Positions 1 to 6,657 of a DNA stretch of 8,775 bases are shown in pieces (positions within the stretch are counted from its first letter, which is position 1; each line of letters starts with the position of its first letter). The stretch is taken from NCBI GenBank assembly GCA_964394395.1, contig CAYMWV010000144.1, positions 1 to 8,775 on the forward strand. The letters run 5' to 3'. Both the position numbers and the translations under genes were made by a program. Below the pieces are notes generated by a model. The model searched no databases. It was not told where the DNA came from and saw only the letters and a list, made by a program, of their open reading frames with translations. The stretch is from Sediminispirochaeta sp964394395. GTDB lineage: Bacteria > Spirochaetota > Spirochaetia > DSM-16054 > Sediminispirochaetaceae.

Positions 1-1707
1 AGAAGCTTTGCCGATTCGAATGGGGATGGTATAGGAGATTTGAAGGGTATAATCGGCAGGCTTGATTACCTCAAGTGGCTTGGGGTGGATATTATCTGGC
101 TCAATCCGGTCTATAAAAGCCCCGATGATGATGGCGGTTATGACATCTCCGATTACCGGGCGATTCATCCCGATTTTGGCACCATGGAAGATTTTGATCA
201 TCTCCTTGAGGAGATGCATAGACGGGATTTGAAGCTGGTGATGGATCTGGTGGTGAACCACAGCTCCGATGAGCATTCCTGGTTTCTGGAAAGTTCGAAG
301 GGTGCCGACTCCCCTTGCGCCGATTACTATATCTGGAAGAAACCCGCCGCAGATGGGGGACCTCCCAACGACTGGCTCAGTTTCTTTGAAGGTTCTGCCT
401 GGGAGTACCACAAAGAACGGGGAGCGTACTATCTACATCTTTTTTCCAGAAAACAGCCGGACCTCAATTGGGAAAATCCCAGGCTTAGAGAGGAGGTTTA
501 CGAGGTGATGCGCTTCTGGCTTGATAAGGGAATTGACGGTTTCCGGATGGATGTGATCAACCTGATAAGTAAAAACCCCGGTTTCCCCGACGCTCTTCCC
601 GGAAGTTCCTCAAGAATCAGGGGGGGGGAGCACTTTATTAATGGACCGAAGGTGGTGGAATATCTTTCGGAGATGCACCGGGAGGTTTTAGCAGACCGGG
701 ATGTGATGACTGTGGGAGAGACCCCCGATGTGAGCCCTGAAATTGGTCTGCACTATGTGGGCAAGCCGGGCGGCCCCTTGGATCTTCTCTTCCAGTTTGA
801 GCATATGGATATTGACTATGGCCCGGAAGGGTACTGGGATATCGGTCTCTGGAAGCCGGCTGAGCTTTTTTCCACCCTTGCCCGGTGGCAGAGGGGGATG
901 GAGGGGAAGGGATGGAACAGTCTCTTCCTGAATAACCATGATCAACCGAGGCAGGTAAGTCGTCTGGGGAATGACAAAGAGTACTGGAGAGAGTCTGCCA
1001 AGCTGTTGGCGATATTCAACCACACCTTGAAAGGAACTCCCTTCATCTACCAGGGAGAAGAGATCGGTATGGTAAATACCCATATAGATAATCCCGAAGA
1101 GTTGCAGGATATTGGAGCAAAGAATTTTTACACAAGAGCAATGAGTGAAGGGATGGACCGGGCCGAAGCGATGAGGCGGATCAACTACCGGGGCCGGGAT
1201 AACGCTCGTACACCCATGCAGTGGGACGGAACTGCCTATGGCGGATTTAGCGACAGCAGCTCCTGGATTCCGGTCAACCCTCGATATCGCAAGATCAATG
1301 TGCAGCTCCAGAAGGATGATCCTGAATCCGTTTTATCCACATACCGTCACCTTATTGCATTGAGAAAAACCTATCCGGTATTTGTCTATGGTAGATTTAA
1401 CGAGATAGCCGGCAGTGATGGAGGCCCCATCATCTACAGCCGCCGCTTAGAGGATGAAGAGCTGCTCATTATCCTGAACTGGGGGGATTTCCCGGCCGAC
1501 CTGGCCCCGGCCGACCTTGACCCGGCAGAACCCGGCCAGGGGGTTCTTAAGCAGGGGGGCCAAACGCTCCGGTCCACCTTGAACCGGTTCAGCAAAAGCC
1601 GGCTTCTGATAAGCAGCTACCCTGACACAGCAGGGAACCCCCAGGATATAGAGCAGCTCCGGCCCTGGGAGGCTCTGGTCTACTACATGTGTTTCCAGAA
1701 ACGGTAA
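1..1707 (+). CDS. GH13 alpha-glucosidase, oligo-1,6-glucosidase type (5' partial)
   Basis: Cytosolic retaining glycosidase that removes terminal glucose from short alpha-glucosides such as isomaltose or other malto/isomalto-oligosaccharides. The frame is open from base 1 with no start codon. The first residues, RSFADSNGDGIGD, form the Ca-binding loop near the N-terminus of this family, so about 16 residues appear to be missing; 568 are present. The (beta/alpha)8 signatures are visible, in fragment numbering: region I DLVVNH (82-87); region V QPDLN (152-156); region II GFRMDVIN with nucleophile D184; region III VGET with acid/base E240; region IV NNHDQ with D314. Val after the nucleophile is the residue linked to alpha-1,6 preference in GH13_31 (Thr goes with alpha-1,4). 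QWDG and SWIPVNP follow, as usual. The C-terminal beta domain carries an extra 25-30 residue Pro/Asp/Gly-rich insertion (about 498-530). A nine-G run lies at 620-628. Trehalose-6-phosphate hydrolase or dextran glucosidase are alternatives. Family assignment is firm; exact substrate is not. Confidence 0.93.
   Translation, partial: RSFADSNGDGIGDLKGIIGRLDYLKWLGVDIIWLNPVYKSPDDDGGYDISDYRAIHPDFGTMEDFDHLLEEMHRRDLKLVMDLVVNHSSDEHSWFLESSKGADSPCADYYIWKKPAADGGPPNDWLSFFEGSAWEYHKERGAYYLHLFSRKQPDLNWENPRLREEVYEVMRFWLDKGIDGFRMDVINLISKNPGFPDALPGSSSRIRGGEHFINGPKVVEYLSEMHREVLADRDVMTVGETPDVSPEIGLHYVGKPGGPLDLLFQFEHMDIDYGPEGYWDIGLWKPAELFSTLARWQRGMEGKGWNSLFLNNHDQPRQVSRLGNDKEYWRESAKLLAIFNHTLKGTPFIYQGEEIGMVNTHIDNPEELQDIGAKNFYTRAMSEGMDRAEAMRRINYRGRDNARTPMQWDGTAYGGFSDSSSWIPVNPRYRKINVQLQKDDPESVLSTYRHLIALRKTYPVFVYGRFNEIAGSDGGPIIYSRRLEDEELLIILNWGDFPADLAPADLDPAEPGQGVLKQGGQTLRSTLNRFSKSRLLISSYPDTAGNPQDIEQLRPWEALVYYMCFQKR
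1492..1536 (+). repeat. 15-bp coding repeat (PADLx) in the glucosidase C-terminal domain
   Basis: The 11-mer CCGGCCGACCT occurs at 1492-1502 and again at 1507-1517. A degenerate third unit follows, ending about 1536. The period is 15 bp, in frame, and encodes PADLA-PADLD-PAEPG. It sits in the C-terminal beta domain, where family members normally have a short strand-turn-strand, and it starts the extra insertion there. It looks like a small in-frame expansion that leaves the catalytic barrel untouched. Confidence 0.7.
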
Positions 1708-2468
1708 TTGATCCGTTCCAGCTCCTCCTGCTTCGGCAGGGGGAAACAGATCTGCTTGCCTCCGCCGGCGAAGACAAAGCCCCGGCGAATGTAACGATAT
1801 CCGATGTAGTCCAGGGAGCTATCCAGGCAGAGCCCTTTGGTATGTTTGTCCGGAGTCTCTTTTATCTCCTGGTAAGCGTCCCGTAAACTGGAGGGGTGGA
1901 TGCTTTTTATTGGAGCCTGTTTGAAGGGGTTTTCCTCCAGCTCCTGCAAAAAGGCTTCAATATCAATATCAACCTGGGTAAAGAAAAGCTTTGGTGCCCC
2001 CTTGGGATTATCGGGTCTGGTAATATACTCTCCATACTCCCGTATGCCGTAATTGGAGAGAACCAACATTCTTAGGGGGGCAATTTCGGCGTAGATACGA
2101 ATACCCTCTTCTTCCATTTCACATTCTGTAGTGGAGGCCGAGAGGGAAAGGCAGTCTCCCTCCGGAGTAACCAGATGCAGAGTACGGATACAGTCAATAT
2201 CGATATGTTCCAGGACACGATAACTGGCAATAAATTTTGTCGCCTTTGGCCTCCCATCTTCATGAGGCACTATATCGGGCAGTAGTGTATCAATTGGAAA
2301 GAAGGGGTGTCGAAAATCGGGATCAAGTTCGGCGAAGATCACCTTTCCGCTGTAGTACCGGGAAGAGCCGCTGGTGTAGTGTTCACTGAATTTTTCCGGC
2401 GGATAGTTGCTTCCCACCAAAGCCACATTGGGATGAAGGATAAGATATAGGTACACTTGTTCGCTCAC
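1683..2468 (-). CDS. Conserved-looking hypothetical protein, 261 aa
   Basis: I do not recognise this family. The protein is soluble by inspection: no signal peptide, no membrane segment, and no obvious nucleotide- or metal-binding motif. It is rich in acidic and aromatic residues. The N-terminal half (about 25-110) contains SRYYSGKVIFAELDPDFRH, then PHEDGRPKATKFIASYRVLEH, which have the feel of a structured, conserved domain. The C-terminal 80 residues form a second segment with a helical acidic stretch (VDIDIEAFLQELEENPF) and a basic, aromatic end. The start is GTG at 2466-2468, chosen because AGGAGG (2477-2482) sits 8 nt upstream. It follows hppA by 15 bp on the same strand, so the two are almost certainly co-transcribed; a role connected with the pyrophosphatase is possible but unproven. 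Its 3' end overlaps the convergent glucosidase gene by 25 bp. Confidence 0.85.
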   Translation of the reverse strand: MSEQVYLYLILHPNVALVGSNYPPEKFSEHYTSGSSRYYSGKVIFAELDPDFRHPFFPIDTLLPDIVPHEDGRPKATKFIASYRVLEHIDIDCIRTLHLVTPEGDCLSLSASTTECEMEEEGIRIYAEIAPLRMLVLSNYGIREYGEYITRPDNPKGAPKLFFTQVDIDIEAFLQELEENPFKQAPIKSIHPSSLRDAYQEIKETPDKHTKGLCLDSSLDYIGYRYIRRGFVFAGGGKQICFPLPKQEELERINYRFWKHM

Positions 2469-2486
2469 TGTATTTGCCTCCTTTTA
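2469..2486 (-). promoter_or_regulatory. Strong ribosome binding site overlapping the hppA stop codon
   Basis: On the minus strand, TAAAAGGAGG combines the hppA stop codon (TAA, 2484-2486) with a full AGGAGG Shine-Dalgarno (2477-2482), 8 nt before the GTG start at 2466-2468. The overlap suggests that ribosomes finishing hppA can reinitiate on the downstream gene. It is also what fixes the GTG as the start. Confidence 0.8.
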
Positions 2487-4565
2487 GACTCCATGAATCG
2501 TTTTAAGCAGTGGTGCCAGAACCAGGCTCACTACAGCCATCAGTTTGATCAGAATATTGAGAGCCGGACCGGCGGTGTCTTTGAATGGATCCCCCACGGT
2601 GTCTCCAACCACCGCCGCCTTATGGGCTTTTGAGCCCTTTCCCTCTTCACTGCGCTCTTCAATCATCTTTTTGGCATTGTCCCAGGCTCCTCCGCTGTTG
2701 GACATAAAAATAGCCAGCACTACTCCGCTGGCGGTAACCCCGACCAGGAGTCCCGCCAGCATGGAGGGACCTCCCAAAAATCCAACCAGAGGGGGAGTGA
2801 GGGCCGCAGTTACCCCGGGAAGGATCATGTGCTTTAAGGCTGATGTGGTGGAGATATCCACGCAGGCCCGGTAGTCGGGTTTCTCTGTCTCTTCAAGAAT
2901 TCCAGGCCGTTCACGAAATTGGCGGCGAACCTCCTTTATCATTGCGAAGGCGGCCTCGCCTATGGCATCCATGGCCATGGAGCTGAAGAGGTAGGGGATT
3001 ACCGCTCCCAAAAGCAAACCAGATAGAACAGGAATCTCCGTTAGATCGATAATGGTGATCCCTGCCTGCTGTCTGAAGGCGGTGAAGAGGATGATGCTGG
3101 TGAGCGCCGCCGAACCGATGGCAAAGCCCTTTCCAATTGCGGCGGTGGTATTTCCTACTGCATCTAGCTTGTCGGTGATGGAGCGAACGCTGTGGGGCAG
3201 CTCTGCCATCTCGGCAAGACCTCCAGCGTTGTCGGCAATGGGGCCGTAGGCATCCACTGCAAGCTGGATACCCAGGGTCATCAGCATTCCCAGGGCGGCC
3301 ACCGCAATTCCGTAGAGCCCCGAGAGGAAGGAAGAGCCAAGAATGGCCGCTACAATAATGATCAAACTGGGAAAAGTGGAAAGCATTCCCACTCCCAGGC
3401 CGGTTATCAAATTGGTGGCGGTGCCGGACTCGCAGGCCCGGACTATTTTGTTAACCGGCTTTGTATAGGTACCGGTATAATGTTCAGTTAAAAGGCCGAT
3501 AATGATTCCCGCCCCAAGGCCGATTACCACTGCCCCCCAGATACGAATAAAGGTGACCGCTGTTCCGGTATCAGTTTGAAGAACCGTTGCTGTACCGAAC
3601 AGGAGTCGGGCGAAAAGCAGGGCCAGCAGTGAGGCAATAATAGCTGCCGTAAAGGTTCCAGTATTCAGCGCCTTCTGGGGATCTCCCTTTCCGGTATGGC
3701 CGGAGCGAACAATCAGAATGGCGATGATGGAGGCAAAAACTCCGCCGCCGGCAATAAAGAGGGGGAAGATGGTAGCCGGTATGGCCGAAGCGGTGGCAAG
3801 GGCAGAGCCGAGTATCATGGTTCCGATAATCGATCCTGCGTAACTCTCAAAGAGGTCTGCCCCCATACCGGCCACATCACCCACATTATCTCCCACATTG
3901 TCGGCAATAACTGCGGGGTTTCGGTGATCATCCTCCGGAATCCCTGCTTCAACCTTTCCAACCAGGTCAGCACCGACATCTGCCGCTTTGGTAAAGATAC
4001 CTCCCCCAACCCGGGCAAAAAGGGCCATGAGGCTTGCTCCCAGGGAAAATCCTGATAAAACGGGGAGGGTAAGAAGACGGAAGCTTGCCATATCATCATG
4101 GCCCAGAAAAGAGAGGAGTGCGATTAGCAGGACAATTCCAAAGAGAACAAGTCCGGTAACCATCATCCCCATAACGCTCCCGGCTCCAAAACTTACTGCC
4201 AGGGCGTGGACGATGCTTTTTTCTGCCGCCTCGGTTGTCCGGGCGTTCCCGGCAGTGGCAACCATCATTCCGATATATCCGGAAAGAGCGGAGAGAAGGG
4301 CACCCAGGATAAATCCCGCAGCTTGAAGCCGCAACAGCCCCGTATTGATAAGTAAAAGCAGCAGGGCAACCCCAAGACCAAACCAGAAGAGCACCCGGTA
4401 CTCCCTTCCCAGAAAGGCCATGGCCCCCTCTCGGATGTATCCGGAAATCTCCCGCAGTTTGGGATTCTTGACAGGTTTACGGTTGATCCATCGGGCTGTC
4501 AGGTAAGCATAGGCCAATGCGAAAAGCGCCGCCGCCGCCGGTAGAAGGAGCATCTCAATATTCAT
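2484..4565 (-). CDS. hppA: Membrane-bound ion-translocating pyrophosphatase
   Basis: Integral membrane enzyme that hydrolyses pyrophosphate and pumps Na+ and/or H+ out of the cytoplasm. With this start it has 693 aa, normal for bacterial members, and is dominated by hydrophobic helices (family usually 16). All hallmark motifs are present (numbering from this start): DVGADLVGKVE (196-206); EDD..NPAVIADNVGDNVGD (211-230), the Mg-pyrophosphate site; DLFE with Glu at 240; VDAYGPIADNAGGLAEM (437-453); GNTTAAIGKG (471-480); GGAWDNAKK (625-633); VGDTVGDPFKDTAGP (653-667). Ala rather than Lys after GNTT is the signature of the K+-dependent subfamily. A Glu in the DLFE position fits Na+-pumping members, but the pumped ion cannot be settled by eye. 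The start is uncertain: ATG at 4563-4565 is preferred because it directly precedes the first hydrophobic helix and lies 7 nt after a promoter -10 box. In-frame ATGs at 4572-4574 and 4617-4619 (711 aa) are alternatives; none has a Shine-Dalgarno. Confidence 0.95.
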   Translation of the reverse strand: MNIEMLLLPAAAALFALAYAYLTARWINRKPVKNPKLREISGYIREGAMAFLGREYRVLFWFGLGVALLLLLINTGLLRLQAAGFILGALLSALSGYIGMMVATAGNARTTEAAEKSIVHALAVSFGAGSVMGMMVTGLVLFGIVLLIALLSFLGHDDMASFRLLTLPVLSGFSLGASLMALFARVGGGIFTKAADVGADLVGKVEAGIPEDDHRNPAVIADNVGDNVGDVAGMGADLFESYAGSIIGTMILGSALATASAIPATIFPLFIAGGGVFASIIAILIVRSGHTGKGDPQKALNTGTFTAAIIASLLALLFARLLFGTATVLQTDTGTAVTFIRIWGAVVIGLGAGIIIGLLTEHYTGTYTKPVNKIVRACESGTATNLITGLGVGMLSTFPSLIIIVAAILGSSFLSGLYGIAVAALGMLMTLGIQLAVDAYGPIADNAGGLAEMAELPHSVRSITDKLDAVGNTTAAIGKGFAIGSAALTSIILFTAFRQQAGITIIDLTEIPVLSGLLLGAVIPYLFSSMAMDAIGEAAFAMIKEVRRQFRERPGILEETEKPDYRACVDISTTSALKHMILPGVTAALTPPLVGFLGGPSMLAGLLVGVTASGVVLAIFMSNSGGAWDNAKKMIEERSEEGKGSKAHKAAVVGDTVGDPFKDTAGPALNILIKLMAVVSLVLAPLLKTIHGV

Positions 4566-4572
4566 GTTACCC

Positions 4573-4600
4573 ATTATAGCAGTTTTGCTATAAGAGGCAA
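4573..4600 (-). promoter_or_regulatory. Candidate hppA promoter
   Basis: On the minus strand, TTGCCT (4595-4600), a 16-bp spacer, and TATAAT (4573-4578) form a sigma-70-like pair. The -10 is preceded by TGC, making a perfect extended -10 (TGnTATAAT). The preferred hppA ATG begins 7 nt after the -10, so transcription would start about at the start codon (leaderless). If translation instead starts at 4619, this promoter would lie inside the gene. Confidence 0.5.
4574..4593. promoter_or_regulatory. Perfect 8+4+8 inverted repeat overlapping the hppA promoter
   Basis: TTATAGCA (4574-4581), a 4-base centre GTTT, and TGCTATAA (4586-4593) form a perfect dyad. It fills the spacer between the proposed -35 and -10 boxes and includes most of the -10. 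This placement is typical of a repressor operator. It could also form an RNA hairpin if transcription begins upstream, but it has no T-run, so it is not a terminator. Confidence 0.5.
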
Positions 4601-4611
4601 GAAAAAACGAA

Positions 4612-4638
4612 GGCTTCATTCAGGGCTTCATTCAGGGC
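4612..4638. repeat. 12-bp tandem repeat between the acyl-CoA synthetase gene and hppA
   Basis: GGCTTCATTCAG occurs at 4612-4623 and 4624-4635, followed by GGC. On the minus strand each unit contains ATG. The ATG of the downstream copy (4617-4619) opens the longest hppA frame, while the ATG of the other copy runs into TGA after three codons. No function is evident; it looks like a simple tandem duplication. Confidence 0.75.
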
Positions 4639-4685
4639 AGAGGCATCATTGAGGCTCTATCCTACCTTGAAGACCATTGAAGATC

Positions 4686-6590
4686 CTAGGTAAAGAGCGC
4701 CTTAATCTCCTTTTTATAAAGCTCTCCAATAATGTGGCGCTTAATCTCCTGCTTTGCCGAGAGTTCATTGCCGATTTCAAAGCTTTTCGGAATGAGGGCA
4801 AATCGGTATATGCGTTCAAAATGTTTGAACCCGTTCTTCTGGCAAATCAGTTCCTGAATCTCGCTGTTAATCAGCTCCTGTACATCTGGAAGTTCGAGCA
4901 TATCGCGTCTGGAGATATAGGGAACATGGTTGGCCTTCATGTAGTGTTCAATAGCTTTTGCATCGGGAACAATGAGGACTCCCAAGAACTTCTTATCCTG
5001 GCCGACCACCATGGCTTGCTCAATATATTCCGATTCCCGTAGTTTTGCCTCTATCGGCCCCGGCTCGAGGTTCTCTCCCCCGGATAAAACGATGGTATCT
5101 TTAAATCTTCCCCGGATATCAAACTCCCCGTCCATGGTCCAGACCCCCAGGTCGCCTGTATCAAGCCACCCTTCATTATTCAGGATAGAAGCAGTAAGTT
5201 CCGGTTTTTTATAATAGCCTTTCATTACCTGGGGTCCCCGGGCAAGAATCCTCCCCTTGCTGTTGGGAAGGACGTCCTTTCCCGATTCGTCAACAATCCG
5301 GATATCCGTTCCGGGGAAGACATCCAGGGTGAGTGGTATGGGTCGGAAAAAATTTCTAACCGCTACCACCGGACCGGTCTCGGTAAGACCGTAACCGTTC
5401 AAGAGAGTGATACCTGCAGCCTGGAAGAAGGTATCCACCGATGCGGCTAGTGAGCCACCCCCGGAAACTCCTGCCCTGAAGCGGCCTCCCAGCTTCTTCT
5501 TGATCGCCGAGAAGACAAGTCGATCCCCAAGCAGTTTCAGGGGAAGAAGCAGAATGAAGGGGACTAAGGCAAGCAGACGATCGAGCAATTTGGACCGGTA
5601 CCGGAACCTGGGCATCCTTCCCAGCAGCATGTTCTTCATCTTTGCAGAAAGGCCCCCCGTCAAAACAAAGAAATGGAACAAGGCCCGACTTACCGGGGAT
5701 TTGGTGGAAACATTGCGGTATATTCCCTCCTTGATCGATTCCCAGATCCTCGGTACCGATCCCATCCACTGAGGTTTTATCGCCTGAAAATCCTGGAGCA
5801 TGATCTTTCCAATGGGTTTTGAATAGGCCAGGGCACTTGCTGTTCCCAGGGCCACATACTGGAGTACCCGTTCAAAGGAGTGCCAGACCGGAAGAACCGA
5901 GAGCCAGATATCCCCCGGTTTAATGTCCACAATTTTGGAAACACCGGAAATCTGATGCAGGTAGGCCCTGTTTGTCAGCATCACCCCCTTCGGTTCCCCG
6001 GTAGTTCCGCTGGTAAAGATGATAGTGACCACATCATCGATATCCCCTTTATCTACCTCTTCTTCAATAAGAGCGGGTCTCTTCTCGATCTTCTTCTTCC
6101 CCAGTTCCATGACAGCATCAAAGGTGATCACCTCCACCTTTTTCGGTACATGGTCCAGCTGGTCAGTGGAAAAGCTCCGATCCAGAACAATAATCCGCTT
6201 CATGGAGGATATCTCATCTTTGAGGGCAAGCACCTTTAGGGTCATCTCAAGGTTTTCTGCAAAGATGGTTTCACACTCAGAGAAGGAGAGGATGTAGATG
6301 AGCTCCTGATCAGTAGCGTCCCTTCCCCGGGGAACATCCATCGCTCCAAGGCTGATGGTGGCCAGGTCGGCAATAAGCCACTCCTTTCTGTTATCTGCAA
6401 TCAGCCCCAGGCGGTCACCCCGGGCAATACCGAGCTGGTGAAGACCGGCAGCAAAGTTGGAGACCTCTTCATAAAGCTCCCTGAATGTGGTGGGTACAAA
6501 GGACCCTTTCTGGTTTTTGGAATACTGGGCAGCTGTTACTGGATAGTTACGGGTAATTTCCCGAAACATCAATGGTATTGTGTTGTTCAT
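4686..6590 (-). CDS. Long-chain fatty acid-CoA ligase (AMP-forming)
   Basis: ANL-superfamily enzyme that activates fatty acids with ATP to acyl-AMP, then acyl-CoA, releasing AMP and pyrophosphate; acts at the inner face of the membrane. It has 634 aa, usual for the long-chain (FAA1/ACSL-like) branch. Motifs: A3 P-loop FTSGTTGEPKG (192-202); VPRIWE (279-284); a hydrophobic segment at 338-355 followed by LVFSAIKKKLGG (358-369), typical of this branch; A5 GYGLTETGP (399-407); A7 WLDTGD (475-480); A8 GRFKDTIVLSGGENLEPGPIE (494-514). The C-terminal A10 motif is unusual: where relatives have the catalytic Lys of LTPTLKxKR, this protein reads LSAKQEIKR, with Glu615 in that column and Lys613 two residues earlier. 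ATG at 6588-6590 is the natural start. AGGTGG lies immediately in front of it, too close for a standard ribosome site. Chain-length specificity cannot be read from sequence. Confidence 0.93.
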   Translation of the reverse strand: MNNTIPLMFREITRNYPVTAAQYSKNQKGSFVPTTFRELYEEVSNFAAGLHQLGIARGDRLGLIADNRKEWLIADLATISLGAMDVPRGRDATDQELIYILSFSECETIFAENLEMTLKVLALKDEISSMKRIIVLDRSFSTDQLDHVPKKVEVITFDAVMELGKKKIEKRPALIEEEVDKGDIDDVVTIIFTSGTTGEPKGVMLTNRAYLHQISGVSKIVDIKPGDIWLSVLPVWHSFERVLQYVALGTASALAYSKPIGKIMLQDFQAIKPQWMGSVPRIWESIKEGIYRNVSTKSPVSRALFHFFVLTGGLSAKMKNMLLGRMPRFRYRSKLLDRLLALVPFILLLPLKLLGDRLVFSAIKKKLGGRFRAGVSGGGSLAASVDTFFQAAGITLLNGYGLTETGPVVAVRNFFRPIPLTLDVFPGTDIRIVDESGKDVLPNSKGRILARGPQVMKGYYKKPELTASILNNEGWLDTGDLGVWTMDGEFDIRGRFKDTIVLSGGENLEPGPIEAKLRESEYIEQAMVVGQDKKFLGVLIVPDAKAIEHYMKANHVPYISRRDMLELPDVQELINSEIQELICQKNGFKHFERIYRFALIPKSFEIGNELSAKQEIKRHIIGELYKKEIKALFT

Positions 6591-6596
6591 CCACCT

Positions 6597-6625
6597 ACTA
6601 TATCTGTTTAAGAATCTTCAGGCAA
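6597..6625 (-). promoter_or_regulatory. Candidate promoter of the acyl-CoA synthetase gene
   Basis: On the minus strand, TTGCCT (6620-6625), a 17-bp spacer and TATAGT (6597-6602) precede the ATG by only 6 nt. The -35 and its flank (TTTCTTGCCT) are identical to those at hppA. As at hppA, the implied transcript would start at or next to the start codon. Confidence 0.45.
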
Positions 6626-6628
6626 GAA

Positions 6629-6653
6629 ATATATCGGCTGTGGGCCGAAATAT
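6629..6653 (-). terminator. Weak terminator-like hairpin after the ThiF-like gene
   Basis: TATATCGGC (6630-6638) pairs with GCCGAAATA (6644-6652) around a 5-base loop with one mismatch, and an A-T pair extends the stem. On the minus strand the stem is followed by an AT-rich but interrupted T stretch (ATTTCTT). It lies 4 bases past the stop of the ThiF-like gene and just before the next promoter. The stem has only four GC pairs, so any termination would be partial. Confidence 0.35.
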
Positions 6654-6657
6654 AGGC

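Noticed and set aside
688..1083. 131-aa minus-strand frame inside the glucosidase gene
   Set aside because: It is the antisense of a well-supported GH13 catalytic region with no recognisable domain or ribosome site.
2969..2980. CCATGGCCATGG palindrome
   Set aside because: It lies in the conserved hppA coding sequence (MAMDAI region) and is explained by codon use.
4566..4619. Longer hppA start at 4619 (711 aa)
   Set aside because: The additional 18 residues come from the palindrome and tandem-repeat region, have no ribosome site, and precede the normal first-helix start; kept only as an alternative.
4602..4635. T-run on the minus strand after the acyl-CoA synthetase gene as an intrinsic terminator
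   Set aside because: Six T follow CTTCG, but I find no stem longer than about four pairs in front of them.
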